From Pseudomonadota bacterium (GTDB taxonomy: Bacteria > Pseudomonadota > Gammaproteobacteria > Burkholderiales > Burkholderiaceae_B), in assembly GCA_023389155.1 (NCBI GenBank), contig JAEWEV010000015.1, positions 1 through 64,000 on the forward strand: 64,000 nt of DNA, given 5' to 3'. The notes beneath the pieces were generated by a model, which was not told where the DNA came from, ran no database searches, and worked only from the letters and a program-made list of their open reading frames with translations. A program made the translations under genes and the position numbers. Shown here in pieces: positions 9,752-19,373 of this stretch. Positions within the stretch are counted from its first letter, which is position 1, and every line of letters begins with the position of its first letter.

Positions 9752-10998
9752 TATGACTGCTCCGGCGGCACCGGAGTTCTGGCCGGTGATTTGCCCAGTA
9801 CCGCATCGAAAAGAAACTGCCACTGTTCCAGTACAGCAGACAGACTGTAGCGATCCCGCACCGAGACCGTGGCGCGATGTCCGAGCTCGCGACGCAATAT
9901 TTCATCCGTCATAACCTGATGCAAAGCCTCCTGCAGGCCATCCACGTCAGACAGACCGACAAGAATGGCATCGCGTCCATTCCTGGACAATTCGGCCGGA
10001 CCACTGGGGCAATCCATGGTCACGCAAGGCAGGCCAAGCGCCATAGACTCAAGCAGGACATTGGGAAAGCCTTCCACTTCAGAGGTCATGACAAACGCAT
10101 CGGCCCGGCTTAACTCGTCCCAAGGTTCATCGGTCTTGCCGGGCAGGCGGATACGATCCTCCAGGCCCAGCTTGCGCACTTTTTCCTGAAGAAGACTATG
10201 CAGCGGTCCCTCGCCCCAGATCGTCAGATCCCAGTCGGGTACCTCGGGCGCGAGACGGCTAAAGACATCAATCAGCATCTCAAAGCGCTTGGTCGCCACA
10301 AAGCGGCCCATGGCGCATAATAATTTTCGGTGCGAGCCTTCCGGTAGCATCTCGGCGTCGCTGGGCCTCGAATCGGCATTCGCCTGGCCGTCTTTGTCTG
10401 CGTTCGCCACGGTTTTCTCGGAAACATACGAGACCCTGCCGGTGCCATCGGCCGCTTTTGCTGCCGCTTCCAGCGCAGGCGGCAGGGGGTTCGGAATGAC
10501 GGCAACGTGCTTAAGGTCCGGTACCACGCGACCAAAGACCTCGGCGGCCTGCTGCGTCTGCAGCATGACGGCATCGGCTTGCGGGTACAGGACCCGGCGC
10601 GCATGCGCCAGCACCGAACTCACATTCTTGCTTGCCATGGGATTGGTCCGTTCACAGACGATAACCGGAACAGCCATGCCCTTGGTAGCTGCCAATACCA
10701 TGACATTCACATTGGTCAGGAACGACACAATCACATCGGGCGCCTCATCCTGGATCAGGCGGCGCAACACCAGAGGTTTGGCCAATGTGCGGAACATACC
10801 CGGTCCATTCAGATGCCGTGACACCCAGATCTGGCGCACTCCGGGGTCCAGCGGATAGAAGGACTGGCCCGTACCGCGCGAATAGGTCGGCATCAGGCAG
10901 ACGTCATGCCCTTCCTTCACCCAGGCATTGGCCAGTGATGCAGCTACCCGCTCTGCACCACCGGCATTCATGGAACTGACAAGTAACAGGATTCGCAT
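9751..10998 (-). CDS. glycosyltransferase family 4 with an interdomain insertion
   Basis: This is a GT4 transferase of 415 residues beginning MRILLLVSSMNAGGAERVAASLA. The C-terminal domain has MGRFVATKRFEML and EGFPNVLLESMALGLPCVTMDCPSGP. Between the two Rossmann domains lies a hydrophilic stretch of roughly 40 residues (around KAADGTGRVSYV to LPEGSHRK) absent from the sister glycosyltransferases in this locus. The C-terminal PSGP/EXXXX pattern resembles GalNAc/Gal transferases of the PglH-PglJ/AmsD type, but this is only a hint. The stop overlaps the next gene's start by one base. Confidence 0.87.
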   Translation of the reverse strand: MRILLLVSSMNAGGAERVAASLANAWVKEGHDVCLMPTYSRGTGQSFYPLDPGVRQIWVSRHLNGPGMFRTLAKPLVLRRLIQDEAPDVIVSFLTNVNVMVLAATKGMAVPVIVCERTNPMASKNVSSVLAHARRVLYPQADAVMLQTQQAAEVFGRVVPDLKHVAVIPNPLPPALEAAAKAADGTGRVSYVSEKTVANADKDGQANADSRPSDAEMLPEGSHRKLLCAMGRFVATKRFEMLIDVFSRLAPEVPDWDLTIWGEGPLHSLLQEKVRKLGLEDRIRLPGKTDEPWDELSRADAFVMTSEVEGFPNVLLESMALGLPCVTMDCPSGPAELSRNGRDAILVGLSDVDGLQEALHQVMTDEILRRELGHRATVSVRDRYSLSAVLEQWQFLFDAVLGKSPARTPVPPEQS

Positions 10999-11030
10999 GG
11001 ACTACTCCTTCATGCCGCAGATAATGGTTT

Positions 11031-12926
11031 TCATGGTTTGATTCCGTATTCGTCCAGCCACGCCTGAAGCATCAGGATACCCCACAAGCGCGCGCTGTTG
11101 TCAGCCTGCCCGTTCTGGTGCTGGTTCCAGATGGCATTGATGCGTTCGGCATCCAGCAGATTCTGGGACTGCAGCCGCGGCAGTGCCAGTAACTGCTCGC
11201 CCCATTCGCGTAGCGGCCCTCGAAGCCATTGCCCCATGGGCACGGAAAACCCCTTCTTGGGGCGGTCCAGCATCGCGGGAGGGACGTGGCGATACAGCAG
11301 CTGTTTGAGAATCCACTTGCTGTCATTGCCACGCAGCTTGTATTTCTCGTCCAGGCTCCAGGCAAACTCATAGACACGATGATCCAGCAGCGGCACGCGG
11401 GTCTCCAGCGATACGGCCATCGCTGCGCGGTCCACCTTGACCAGGATATCGTCAGGCAGGTAGGACACCGTATCAATGGCCATCATGGTATCGAGCAGGC
11501 TGTCCAGGGGTGCTTCGGCAAATGCCGTGGGCGGCTCGACAGCGCCTTTCACGATGGCTGTCGGATCCTGCCAGTAAGACACAAACTGCCGATAGAAGGC
11601 AACCATATTTTCGGCACCCAGCACCTGCTGGAGCTTGTCAAATTTTTCAGCGCGCGGACCGGACAGCACACTGCCGGCCAGCCGCGCACCACTGCGCAAT
11701 GGCCCCGTCAGCCCGGCGGGCACGCGTTCACGCTTGCGCCACCATTCACGAACCCGCTGGTACCGCGAATAACCGCCGAAAAGCTCATCCCCGGCATCGC
11801 CCGACAACGCAACGGTCACTTCCTTCCTTGCCATACGCATGACCAGCGCAGTAGGAATCTGTGAGGAATCGGCAAACGGCTCGTCATACATACGGGCCAG
11901 CTCAGGAATCAGATCCAGGCTGTCCTGCGCACTCACGTAGAGTTCGGTATGATCGGTCCCCAGATGGCGCGCCACCTCTGCCGCATATTCTGCTTCGTTG
12001 TACTCCGGCTCGGTAAAGCCGATGGAAAAGGTCTTGAGCACGCCTGCCGTTTCTTCCCGGGTCAGACTGGCGATCAGCGAAGAATCAATTCCTCCAGACA
12101 GAAACGCTCCCAGGGGCACGTCGGATAGCAGTTGCCCGCGTATCGACTGGCGCAGTACCTGATCCAGCTCATCGACCGCATCCTCGTCGCGTGCAAACTG
12201 GCGACGCGGCCGGGAACGCGCGACATCCAGCGCGGACCAGTACGGCTGCGATTGCGGCCAGGTACCCGTTTCAATCTGCTCAAGCGACAGACTCAGCCAG
12301 TGACCCGGCAACAGCTTGCGCACCTGCGTAAAAATACTGTGAGGAGCGGGAATATAGTTATGACGCAGGAAAAGCGCAATCGCATCGCGATTCAGTTGCT
12401 GGTCAAAGCCAGGCAATGGCATCAGGGCTTTCAGCTCAGAAGCGAACATCAGACCCTGCTCGGTATAACCGTAATACAGCGGTTTTTCGCCGAAACGGTC
12501 ACGGGCCAGCACCAGGCTGCGTGTCTGGCGATCCCACACGGCGATGGCAAACATGCCGACCATGCGCGTGAGCGTGTCCTGCACGCCCCAGGTCATCAAC
12601 CCGGCCAGAATGGTTTCGGTATCAGAGTGACCGCGCCAGGCATGCGCGTAGCCATCCTGCTGCAGCGCCTCGCGCAATTGCGGATGGTTGTAGATTTCAC
12701 CGTTAAAGACCAGCATATAGCGCTGATTCGCACTGGCCATGGGCTGATGCCCCTGCTCGGACAGGTCCTGAATCGCCAGCCTGACATGCCCGAAAGCCAC
12801 CGGGCTGTTCGTGTCTTCCCAGAACCCATTGCTGTCCGGTCCGCGATGGGCAATACGGCTGCAGCTGTCCGCCAGCAGCGTTTCCTTGTGTTCAAAGCGT
12901 CCTACCAGCCCGACAATCCCGCACAT
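11031..12926 (-). CDS. asnB: asparagine synthase-like glutamine amidotransferase of the polysaccharide locus
   Basis: The chain has 631 residues. The N-terminal class II glutaminase begins MCGIVGLVG, so Cys2 is the nucleophile, which fixes the start. The C-terminal ATP-pyrophosphatase domain carries the PP-loop GAFLSGGIDSSLIASL and ALSGDAGDELFGGY. Set among glycosyltransferases and a UDP-HexNAc dehydrogenase, it most likely amidates a uronic acid carboxylate in the glycan, as WbpS/WbtH-type enzymes do, rather than making free asparagine. That role is inferred from context. The gap to the adjacent glycosyltransferase genes is short, so it belongs to the operon. Confidence 0.88.
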   Translation of the reverse strand: MCGIVGLVGRFEHKETLLADSCSRIAHRGPDSNGFWEDTNSPVAFGHVRLAIQDLSEQGHQPMASANQRYMLVFNGEIYNHPQLREALQQDGYAHAWRGHSDTETILAGLMTWGVQDTLTRMVGMFAIAVWDRQTRSLVLARDRFGEKPLYYGYTEQGLMFASELKALMPLPGFDQQLNRDAIALFLRHNYIPAPHSIFTQVRKLLPGHWLSLSLEQIETGTWPQSQPYWSALDVARSRPRRQFARDEDAVDELDQVLRQSIRGQLLSDVPLGAFLSGGIDSSLIASLTREETAGVLKTFSIGFTEPEYNEAEYAAEVARHLGTDHTELYVSAQDSLDLIPELARMYDEPFADSSQIPTALVMRMARKEVTVALSGDAGDELFGGYSRYQRVREWWRKRERVPAGLTGPLRSGARLAGSVLSGPRAEKFDKLQQVLGAENMVAFYRQFVSYWQDPTAIVKGAVEPPTAFAEAPLDSLLDTMMAIDTVSYLPDDILVKVDRAAMAVSLETRVPLLDHRVYEFAWSLDEKYKLRGNDSKWILKQLLYRHVPPAMLDRPKKGFSVPMGQWLRGPLREWGEQLLALPRLQSQNLLDAERINAIWNQHQNGQADNSARLWGILMLQAWLDEYGIKP

Positions 12927-12935
12927 AAACCTTGC

Positions 12936-14078
12936 CTATTCCTTTTTATCGTGATGTATGTCGTTGAAGACCTCTTGCCACAGCGAAAGCACGCGTCGCA
13001 TCGAAAACCGGTCACGCACATCCACGGCGCGGCTGGCCAGCGTTCTGCGCAGCTGCCTGTCCTGCATCAGCCCTGACAGTGCCGCCGCCAGGGCCTGCGG
13101 ATCTTCTACCGGTGTGACCAGCACGCCGTCAATATCGGGGCGAATGATTTCACGCGGTCCGGTCTCACAATCAAATGCCACGCTGGGCATCCCGCAAGCC
13201 ATGGCTTCCAGCAAACTATTGGACAATCCTTCCACTCGCGAACTGAGCACGTAGATATCACAGGCGTGATACCACTGCTGCATGTTGCCTACGCGTCCAG
13301 GCATACTGATACGCTCACCAAGATCGGCAGCATCAATCTGCGCCTGAAGGCGCTCGCGCTCGGGCCCCTCGCCAAGGATCACCAGATCCCAATCGGAAAA
13401 GACCTCAGCCAGATCACGGAACGACTCAATCAGTATATCGAAACCCTTGTCTGTATGCAGCCGCCCTACCGCCAGCAGGCGGCATCGGCCACCGCGAGGT
13501 GGCGGCGTGACCTGCGGTTCGCCATTGGCCAGAGGCCAGTGCACTGCATTGGGAATCACGGCCATATCCGACCCCGGCACATGGTTGACGATCCAGCTGG
13601 CAGTGTCGCGCGTCAGGGCGACCACTTTGGCCGCCCGTGGGTAGGTCCGACGGCGCAGTTTCAGCCAGAGCGACGACAGCTTCTGGGAAGGCGGATGAGT
13701 ATGCTCGGTGGCAATCACCCGACAGCGCAGGCCGGTGGCCGCAATCACAGATAGAATCGAAGCCGTGGTCATCATGCCCAGCACAATATCCGGGCGGTAT
13801 TTCTGCATTGCCTTGCGCAAAGCATATAGCCGGCGCAGATTGGCAAGCAGACCCTGCAGACCGGCGGTATTGAGTGAAACCCGTTCGATATGCCGGTTCA
13901 GCTCATACACATCCCCGCTGGAGTCGGTCTGGGTGACCACCGTCACATCATGACCGTGAATATGCCATTGATTGGCCAGATCGACTGCAACCCGTTCGGC
14001 ACCCCCCGCATGCAGCGAATGGATGAAAATCATGATCCGAAGGGAAGGAGACTTTGCAGTCGTAGAGTGGAAAGACAT
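12936..14078 (-). CDS. glycosyltransferase family 4
   Basis: This GT4 enzyme has about 380 residues. The core starts at IMIFIHSLHAGGAERVAVDLANQW; the donor domain contains LAVGRLHTDKGFDIL and EGLSNSLLEAMACGMPSVAFDCETGPREII. I start at the ATG at 14078 (MSFHSTTAK), one base after the flippase stop at 14080, rather than at 14138, which would overlap the flippase. It is close in pattern to the 9751-10998 glycosyltransferase (both have CE/PSGP-like tails), so the two may transfer related sugars. Confidence 0.86.
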   Translation of the reverse strand: MSFHSTTAKSPSLRIMIFIHSLHAGGAERVAVDLANQWHIHGHDVTVVTQTDSSGDVYELNRHIERVSLNTAGLQGLLANLRRLYALRKAMQKYRPDIVLGMMTTASILSVIAATGLRCRVIATEHTHPPSQKLSSLWLKLRRRTYPRAAKVVALTRDTASWIVNHVPGSDMAVIPNAVHWPLANGEPQVTPPPRGGRCRLLAVGRLHTDKGFDILIESFRDLAEVFSDWDLVILGEGPERERLQAQIDAADLGERISMPGRVGNMQQWYHACDIYVLSSRVEGLSNSLLEAMACGMPSVAFDCETGPREIIRPDIDGVLVTPVEDPQALAAALSGLMQDRQLRRTLASRAVDVRDRFSMRRVLSLWQEVFNDIHHDKKE

Positions 14079-14079
14079 A

Positions 14080-15462
14080 TTACTCAGTAGGTTTATCTGT
14101 AGCAGATTTTTCTGGAGTCGATTTGCCGGACACATCATGCGTCAGGGTAACAAACACGTAGCAAATATAGGACAGCAGGTACATGCAGCTGGTGGCCAGC
14201 ATAATGCCTTCGGCGCCCATTAGTGGCGCGAGTATCTGATTGAGCACCGCCTTCAGCGCGAAGTTGGCCACGGCAATTGCCGCCATCAGCCGGTAGCGGT
14301 TCTGGCTGGCCATTAGCTGCACCAGGATAAGCACGCCGAAATAAAATGGCAACTGCAATATGCCCCAGCGTAGCACGCTGGCCACTGCAAACGTATCATC
14401 GGCCGTAAACGCGCCTTTTTCAAACAGTATTTTTACAATCCAGGGCGCCAGCACCCAGCACACCGCCACCGCGACGATACCGCCGCCGAGCATCAGGGCT
14501 GACCATTTCAGCGCCATGTTACGGGCACGATGCGCATCCCCCTGACTTTGCACATCCGCCAGCACGGGCAGTGCCGCACGACCTACCGAGGCAGCGCCCA
14601 GTCCGATAATCAATGAGAGCAAGCGCGCCGCGTAACCCAGCGTCGCATTGGCGTTATCACCCAGCCGCGCCGCGGCAATCTGATCCAGCGGCCCGACAAA
14701 GCTCATGGCAATCTGGCCGATAAGCATTACGCCCGCCGCATTGAGCAGCAGTGGCCACTGATGGGATTTGAACGTGAAGCTGGGCACGCCCCAGATGCCG
14801 TCATCGGCCTTTCGGGCCAGAACTGTCAGCCAGGCGGCCTGGATCAAATACCCAACCAGCGTTCCAAGCAGCAGTGGCATCACGCTCACATCGCCCGGCG
14901 TGATCAGGATCCACGCCAGAATCAACAGCGCGGGAACACTTTCAAGCAATGTGTTGACATGTCGCTCATGAGCACGCAAGCGCGATGTTCCCACGCCGAT
15001 CAACAGCGTAAGCAGCGCCGCAGGTGCAAATGCCCAGATCAGTTCGGTACTGTGCTGACGTGTCGTCTCACTAAGATTGCCGCCCGCATATTGAAGAATC
15101 AGCGGCCAGAACAGCCAGGTCAGGACCCCGGTGACCGCACCGATAGCAAGTACCCAGCCCTGCAGTTCACGGATGAACTGGACTCTTTCTGTACCGGGAG
15201 CATAACGCGTCTTGACCAGCACCGGGATCAGGACAATCGAAAACGCCCCGACAATAGTAACGGGCAGCCAATTGGCCATGGTCATGGTGAACTGGTAGGC
15301 ATCGACGACCTCGCTCACGCCATAGCGATGCGCGACAGCCATTTCCTTGAGCGCGCCGGCCATCTTGCCGATCAGCAGGAAAAATGCCACTCGCATCGCG
15401 CCTTGCGCGATACGCAGATGGTCAGGATGCAGCCCCTTGAACCGCCCGATAACCCGCTTCAA
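14080..15462 (-). CDS. MurJ/MviN-family polysaccharide flippase
   Basis: This is a 460-residue polytopic inner-membrane protein of the MOP superfamily with about 12-14 hydrophobic segments. The N-terminal signature MAGALKEMAVAHRYGVSEVVDAYQFT is like MurJ/MviN rather than classical PST-type Wzx. In this locus it probably flips the undecaprenyl-PP-linked repeat unit across the inner membrane; involvement in lipid II flipping is an alternative but less likely by context. The reading frame opens at a TTG (15462) without a good ribosome-binding site. An ATG at 15396, preceded by AAGG, would remove 22 residues and remains possible. Confidence 0.83.
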   Translation of the reverse strand: MKRVIGRFKGLHPDHLRIAQGAMRVAFFLLIGKMAGALKEMAVAHRYGVSEVVDAYQFTMTMANWLPVTIVGAFSIVLIPVLVKTRYAPGTERVQFIRELQGWVLAIGAVTGVLTWLFWPLILQYAGGNLSETTRQHSTELIWAFAPAALLTLLIGVGTSRLRAHERHVNTLLESVPALLILAWILITPGDVSVMPLLLGTLVGYLIQAAWLTVLARKADDGIWGVPSFTFKSHQWPLLLNAAGVMLIGQIAMSFVGPLDQIAAARLGDNANATLGYAARLLSLIIGLGAASVGRAALPVLADVQSQGDAHRARNMALKWSALMLGGGIVAVAVCWVLAPWIVKILFEKGAFTADDTFAVASVLRWGILQLPFYFGVLILVQLMASQNRYRLMAAIAVANFALKAVLNQILAPLMGAEGIMLATSCMYLLSYICYVFVTLTHDVSGKSTPEKSATDKPTE

Positions 15463-15465
15463 GGA

Positions 15466-16491
15466 TTAACGCAGAAACTGGGTATACCAGGGCATGGCCA
15501 CCTCGATCCCTTCCAGGATGTTGTGTGTGGGACTGTAGCCCAGCTGCTCATGCGCTTTCGTAATATCCGCCTGGGAGTGACGAACGTCACCATTGCGGAA
15601 ATCGCGATACACCGGTTTTTTATCGTACTTCACGCCATTCTTGTCCAGCGTACTGGCCAGATGCGCGAACAGTTCGTTCAGGCTGGTACGTGCGTTGACC
15701 GCCACGTTAAAGACCTGGCTGCCCTGCTCCGGCATATTGGCGGCCGCCAGCAAATTGGCCTGGACGGCATTTTCCACAAAGCAGAAATCGCGACTGGTTT
15801 CGCCGTCACCATTGATAAAGACGTCTTCGCCCTTGATCATGGAAGCCGTCCACTTTGGAATGACGGCCGCGTAGGCCCCATCGGGATTCTGCCGTTTACC
15901 GAACACATTGAAGTAGCGCAGACCGACGGAACTGAACCCGTAGGCACGGGCGAACACGTCAGCATACAGTTCGTTCACATATTTGGTCACCGCATAAGGA
16001 GATAGCGGTTTGCCGATCTTGTCCTCGACCTTGGGCAAATCGGGATGATCACCGTAAGTGGAACTGGAAGCTGCGTAGACAAATGACTTGACACCAGATT
16101 CGCGCGCCGCGACCAGCATGTTGAGGAATCCGCTGATATTGACCGAATTCGTGGTGATGGGATCATCCAGACTGCGTGGCACGGAACCCAGCGCCGCCTG
16201 ATGCAGCACGTAATCCACACCGTTGACGGCTTTCTTGCACGTTTCCAGATCGCGGATATCACCTTCGATAAAGTTGAAATTGGCCCACTGCGCTTCGCTG
16301 ACCGACTGTTTGACTTCGTCCAGATTATGCTGAAAGCCGGTAGAAAAGTTATCCAGCCCAACGACCTTCTGTTCCATCAGAAGCAGGGTCTCCAGCAGAT
16401 TGGAACCGATAAAGCCCGCACAACCGGTTACCAGCCAGGTTTTCGGTGCGGCCTGAATGGAGTTTTTAAGATTGTCGAATGCCTGAGTCAT
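15466..16491 (-). CDS. UDP-N-acetylhexosamine 4-epimerase (TviC/WbpP type)
   Basis: This extended SDR of about 341 residues interconverts UDP-GlcNAc(A) and UDP-GalNAc(A). It has the NAD-binding TGCAGFIGSN and the catalytic YAVTKYVNELY (YXXXK). The insert around ESGVKSFVYAASSSTYGDHPDLPKVE matches WbpP/TviC/WbgU enzymes that accept N-acetylated sugars. The start is set at ATG 16491, with an AGGTGA five bases upstream, instead of the GTG at 16500. Paired with the TviB/WbpO-like dehydrogenase just upstream, it should make UDP-GalNAcA. Confidence 0.9.
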   Translation of the reverse strand: MTQAFDNLKNSIQAAPKTWLVTGCAGFIGSNLLETLLLMEQKVVGLDNFSTGFQHNLDEVKQSVSEAQWANFNFIEGDIRDLETCKKAVNGVDYVLHQAALGSVPRSLDDPITTNSVNISGFLNMLVAARESGVKSFVYAASSSTYGDHPDLPKVEDKIGKPLSPYAVTKYVNELYADVFARAYGFSSVGLRYFNVFGKRQNPDGAYAAVIPKWTASMIKGEDVFINGDGETSRDFCFVENAVQANLLAAANMPEQGSQVFNVAVNARTSLNELFAHLASTLDKNGVKYDKKPVYRDFRNGDVRHSQADITKAHEQLGYSPTHNILEGIEVAMPWYTQFLR

Positions 16492-16593
16492 AATTTTCAC
16501 CTGCTATGGGTTGAACCTGCCAAAAATGCAGGCGCTGCCGAATGGTATCGTCGACGCCTGCCCTTACTGAAATCCGTGTTGCCTGATTGTGTG

Positions 16594-17868
16594 TCAGAGG
16601 CGGATATCCGCCTGATCGGCTGTCAGTACGTATTTGAGGTCATAAAGAACGTGTTGCGGTTTACCAAGAGCACGAATGCCTTCGGCGCCCATTTTCACAA
16701 ACTGGTCGTGGGATACCGCCAGAATAATGGCATCGTATGCCCCTTTTTCCGGCGCTTTCACAGGTGTAATACCATATTCGTGATCGGCTTCGGCGGGATC
16801 AACCCAGGGATCATAGACATCCACATCCATGCTGTATTCTCCCAGCTCTTTCAGAATATCCACAATCCGTGTATTGCGCAGATCGGGACAGTTTTCCTTG
16901 AAAGTCAGCCCCATGACCAATACCTTGGCGCCCTGTACCTGAATCTGACGCTTGGTCATGGCTTTGACCAGCTGGGAAACCACATAGGAACCCATGGAGT
17001 CGTTCAGGCGACGGCCTGCCAGAATAATTTCGGGATGATAGCCAATGGCCTGCGCCTTATGGGTAAGATAATATGGATCTACACCAATGCAGTGACCGCC
17101 GACCAGACCGGGACGGAATGGCAGGAAGTTCCATTTGGTTCCCGCCGCTTCCAGAACGGCTTCGGTATCGATACCCATTTTGTTGAAAATCAGGGCCAGC
17201 TCGTTGATCAGCGCGATATTCACATCGCGCTGGGTGTTCTCAATCACCTTGGCAGCCTCGGCCACGCGAATGCTTGACGCCTTGTGGGTTCCGGCGGTAA
17301 TGATTTCGCTGTACAGATCATTGACCAGATCGGCGACTTCGGGTGTGGAGCCGGAAGTCACTTTCTTGATGGTAGAAACGCGATGGTTTTTATCCCCTGG
17401 ATTGATCCGTTCGGGGCTGTAGCCTGCGAAAAAATCGGTATTGAATTTGAGGCCCGAAAATTTTTCCAGCACGGGCACGCAGTCTTCTTCCGTCGCACCG
17501 GGATAAACGGTGGACTCATAAATGACGATATCGCCTTTCTTGAGCACCTTGCCAATGGTTTCACTGGCCTTGACCAGTGGCGTCAGGTCGGGTTGCTTGT
17601 AATCGTCGATCGGCGTTGGCACGGTCACGATGTACACATTGCATTTGGCAAGATCTGCCTGCTCGGCGCTGTAGCTCAGCTTGCCAGCTTCGGCCAGTTC
17701 CTCGGAGGAAACTTCAAGCGTGTGATCCACACCGCCCTGCAGCTCCTTGATACGCTTCTGGTTGATATCAAAACCCAGCACAGCACGCTTCTTGCCGAAT
17801 TCCACCGCCAGAGGCAGGCCGACATATCCAAGTCCGACAATCGCTAATTTAATATCGCCAAGTTGCAC
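16594..17868 (-). CDS. UDP-N-acetyl-D-hexosamine 6-dehydrogenase (TviB/WbpO type)
   Basis: This enzyme of the UDP-glucose/GDP-mannose dehydrogenase family oxidises C6 of UDP-GlcNAc or UDP-GalNAc to the uronic acid with 2 NAD. The 424-residue chain shows IAVGLGYVGLPLA-like NAD binding at residues 8-22, and the catalytic Cys in LVGGHCIGVDPYYLTH. The final third (VKVLVMGLTFKENCPDLRNT-like segment) is the UDP-binding domain. The start is GTG at 17868, with a GGAG six bases upstream. Next to a TviC-like epimerase, the pair mirrors the Vi-antigen and B-band O-antigen pathways. Confidence 0.92.
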   Translation of the reverse strand: MQLGDIKLAIVGLGYVGLPLAVEFGKKRAVLGFDINQKRIKELQGGVDHTLEVSSEELAEAGKLSYSAEQADLAKCNVYIVTVPTPIDDYKQPDLTPLVKASETIGKVLKKGDIVIYESTVYPGATEEDCVPVLEKFSGLKFNTDFFAGYSPERINPGDKNHRVSTIKKVTSGSTPEVADLVNDLYSEIITAGTHKASSIRVAEAAKVIENTQRDVNIALINELALIFNKMGIDTEAVLEAAGTKWNFLPFRPGLVGGHCIGVDPYYLTHKAQAIGYHPEIILAGRRLNDSMGSYVVSQLVKAMTKRQIQVQGAKVLVMGLTFKENCPDLRNTRIVDILKELGEYSMDVDVYDPWVDPAEADHEYGITPVKAPEKGAYDAIILAVSHDQFVKMGAEGIRALGKPQHVLYDLKYVLTADQADIRL

Positions 17869-18008
17869 TTAATTCTCCAGAAGGGAAGTCAAAAAGAGGT
17901 AGGGAAACGTTGTTCAGACAGCCATTTTAACAATTTCCCGCCTGCCACGGTCAGCTATGCGCCATCCAGGTATTACCAGGCTGAAACAAACCGCAGATGT
18001 GATTTTTT

Positions 18009-19157
18009 TTAGCGCCGCCGCGAAACGGACGGCAGCAGTAGCCAGCGCGGGCATCGCCACGCCACCAGCCGCGAGTAAAGCCAGATATACACTGATGCAA
18101 AAACCAGCATGCTGATACAAAGTGCAATCGCATTGTCCCAGTAGATCGTCGCAGGAATCAGTCCGATCAGTGTGAGTACCCACAGGTATGGAGACGTCAG
18201 CGCATTGCACATGACAGGTACCATGCCCCGCCCGCGGCGATTGAAGGTCACGCGGACCAGACGCCGGAAAATAAGCTGATGCAGGTGAAGCGCGTCAGGC
18301 TGATCGACCGGCACGCCACGTTTGAAGCGGCGACGCCAGATTGAAAACAGCGTTTCAAACACGGGATAAAACAGCACGGCAAGCGCATAAAAGGGAGAAA
18401 CCGAGGGATTACGCACCACCAGCAGCACGGCAAGTTCCGCCAGCATGAAACCAATGAAGTACGCACCCCCATCGCCCAGAAACACACGCCCGAAGGGGAA
18501 GTTCCATACAAAGAACCCGACGATGGAGGATGCCATGGCAAGGGCGATGGCGAAAATAGCCAGATCATCCACCTGGTAGGCCACCAGGGCAATCGAGGTT
18601 GCCATTAGCATGGCGACCATACCCGCCAGCCCGTTCATGCCATCCACGATGTTGAGTGCATGCGTGCAGCCACCCACGGCAATCATGGTAAATACCAGTG
18701 ACACCGGCCAGAAGCCCAGGATGTAGTTGAACACTTCAATGTTGACGCGACTGACGCCACCAAAAAACCACCAGGCAATGGCCGCGGACAGGAACGCCGC
18801 GAGCAGTCGCTTGCCTGCCCCGATGTCTTTGGTGATGTCTTCAAGAATACCCGCAACGAAAACGGGCAGCGAAGCAACGAACAGCGCGGGCCACAACCAG
18901 TTGAGCGTCATATTGTCTGGCCGGCCCAGAACCAGCAGTCCGGCCAGGGTTCCGGCAAAGACCGCCAGGCCGCCGATTCGTGGTGTGGACTTCTTGTGTG
19001 AAGCCTGAGGTTTGTTCAGGTCATAATCGCCGGTATAGCGGCCATGCCATCTTTCGGAAAAAACAATAAGCCCGCCGACCATGAAGGCGACAACGCAGAT
19101 ATAGAGATATTGCCAGGTGAATGTCAAAGTCGATCCATAATGCAAATTACTTAACAA
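18009..19157 (-). CDS. WecA/WbpL-like polyprenyl-phosphate sugar-1-phosphate transferase
   Basis: This is a membrane enzyme of the MraY/WecA family, 382 residues with about 10-11 transmembrane segments. It starts glycan synthesis by moving a HexNAc-1-phosphate from UDP-sugar to undecaprenyl phosphate. Visible landmarks are KSTPRIGGLAVFAG, the catalytic-region NIVDGMNGLAGM, FLGDGGAYFIGF, and a late LHLHQLIFRR equivalent to the HxHH motif of WecA. It is the first gene of the polysaccharide operon. The reading frame opens on TTG at 19157 with no clear ribosome-binding site; another TTG at 19127 is possible. Confidence 0.88.
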   Translation of the reverse strand: MLSNLHYGSTLTFTWQYLYICVVAFMVGGLIVFSERWHGRYTGDYDLNKPQASHKKSTPRIGGLAVFAGTLAGLLVLGRPDNMTLNWLWPALFVASLPVFVAGILEDITKDIGAGKRLLAAFLSAAIAWWFFGGVSRVNIEVFNYILGFWPVSLVFTMIAVGGCTHALNIVDGMNGLAGMVAMLMATSIALVAYQVDDLAIFAIALAMASSIVGFFVWNFPFGRVFLGDGGAYFIGFMLAELAVLLVVRNPSVSPFYALAVLFYPVFETLFSIWRRRFKRGVPVDQPDALHLHQLIFRRLVRVTFNRRGRGMVPVMCNALTSPYLWVLTLIGLIPATIYWDNAIALCISMLVFASVYIWLYSRLVAWRCPRWLLLPSVSRRR

Positions 19158-19373
19158 GCGACAATAGTAACGTGGAGAGACCGGCCGCTATCCGGTTTGA
19201 TACAAACGGCATAACATTACATATTCAGCAATTTTAATTATTTATCGACATTAAAGATGCTGTTATTCGTTTTAGGACAAATTTAGCCTATTAGACGCGC
19301 CTGTCGCCAGGATAAGAAGCAACCCGCAAGACCGGGATTTATGGCAACTGTGATAGGAGCGCAGAAAAAAGAC

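Noticed and set aside
14761..16005. 414-residue plus-strand frame
   Set aside because: Antisense to the flippase and epimerase genes, which carry clear motifs; Gln/His/Arg-rich and non-homologous in appearance.
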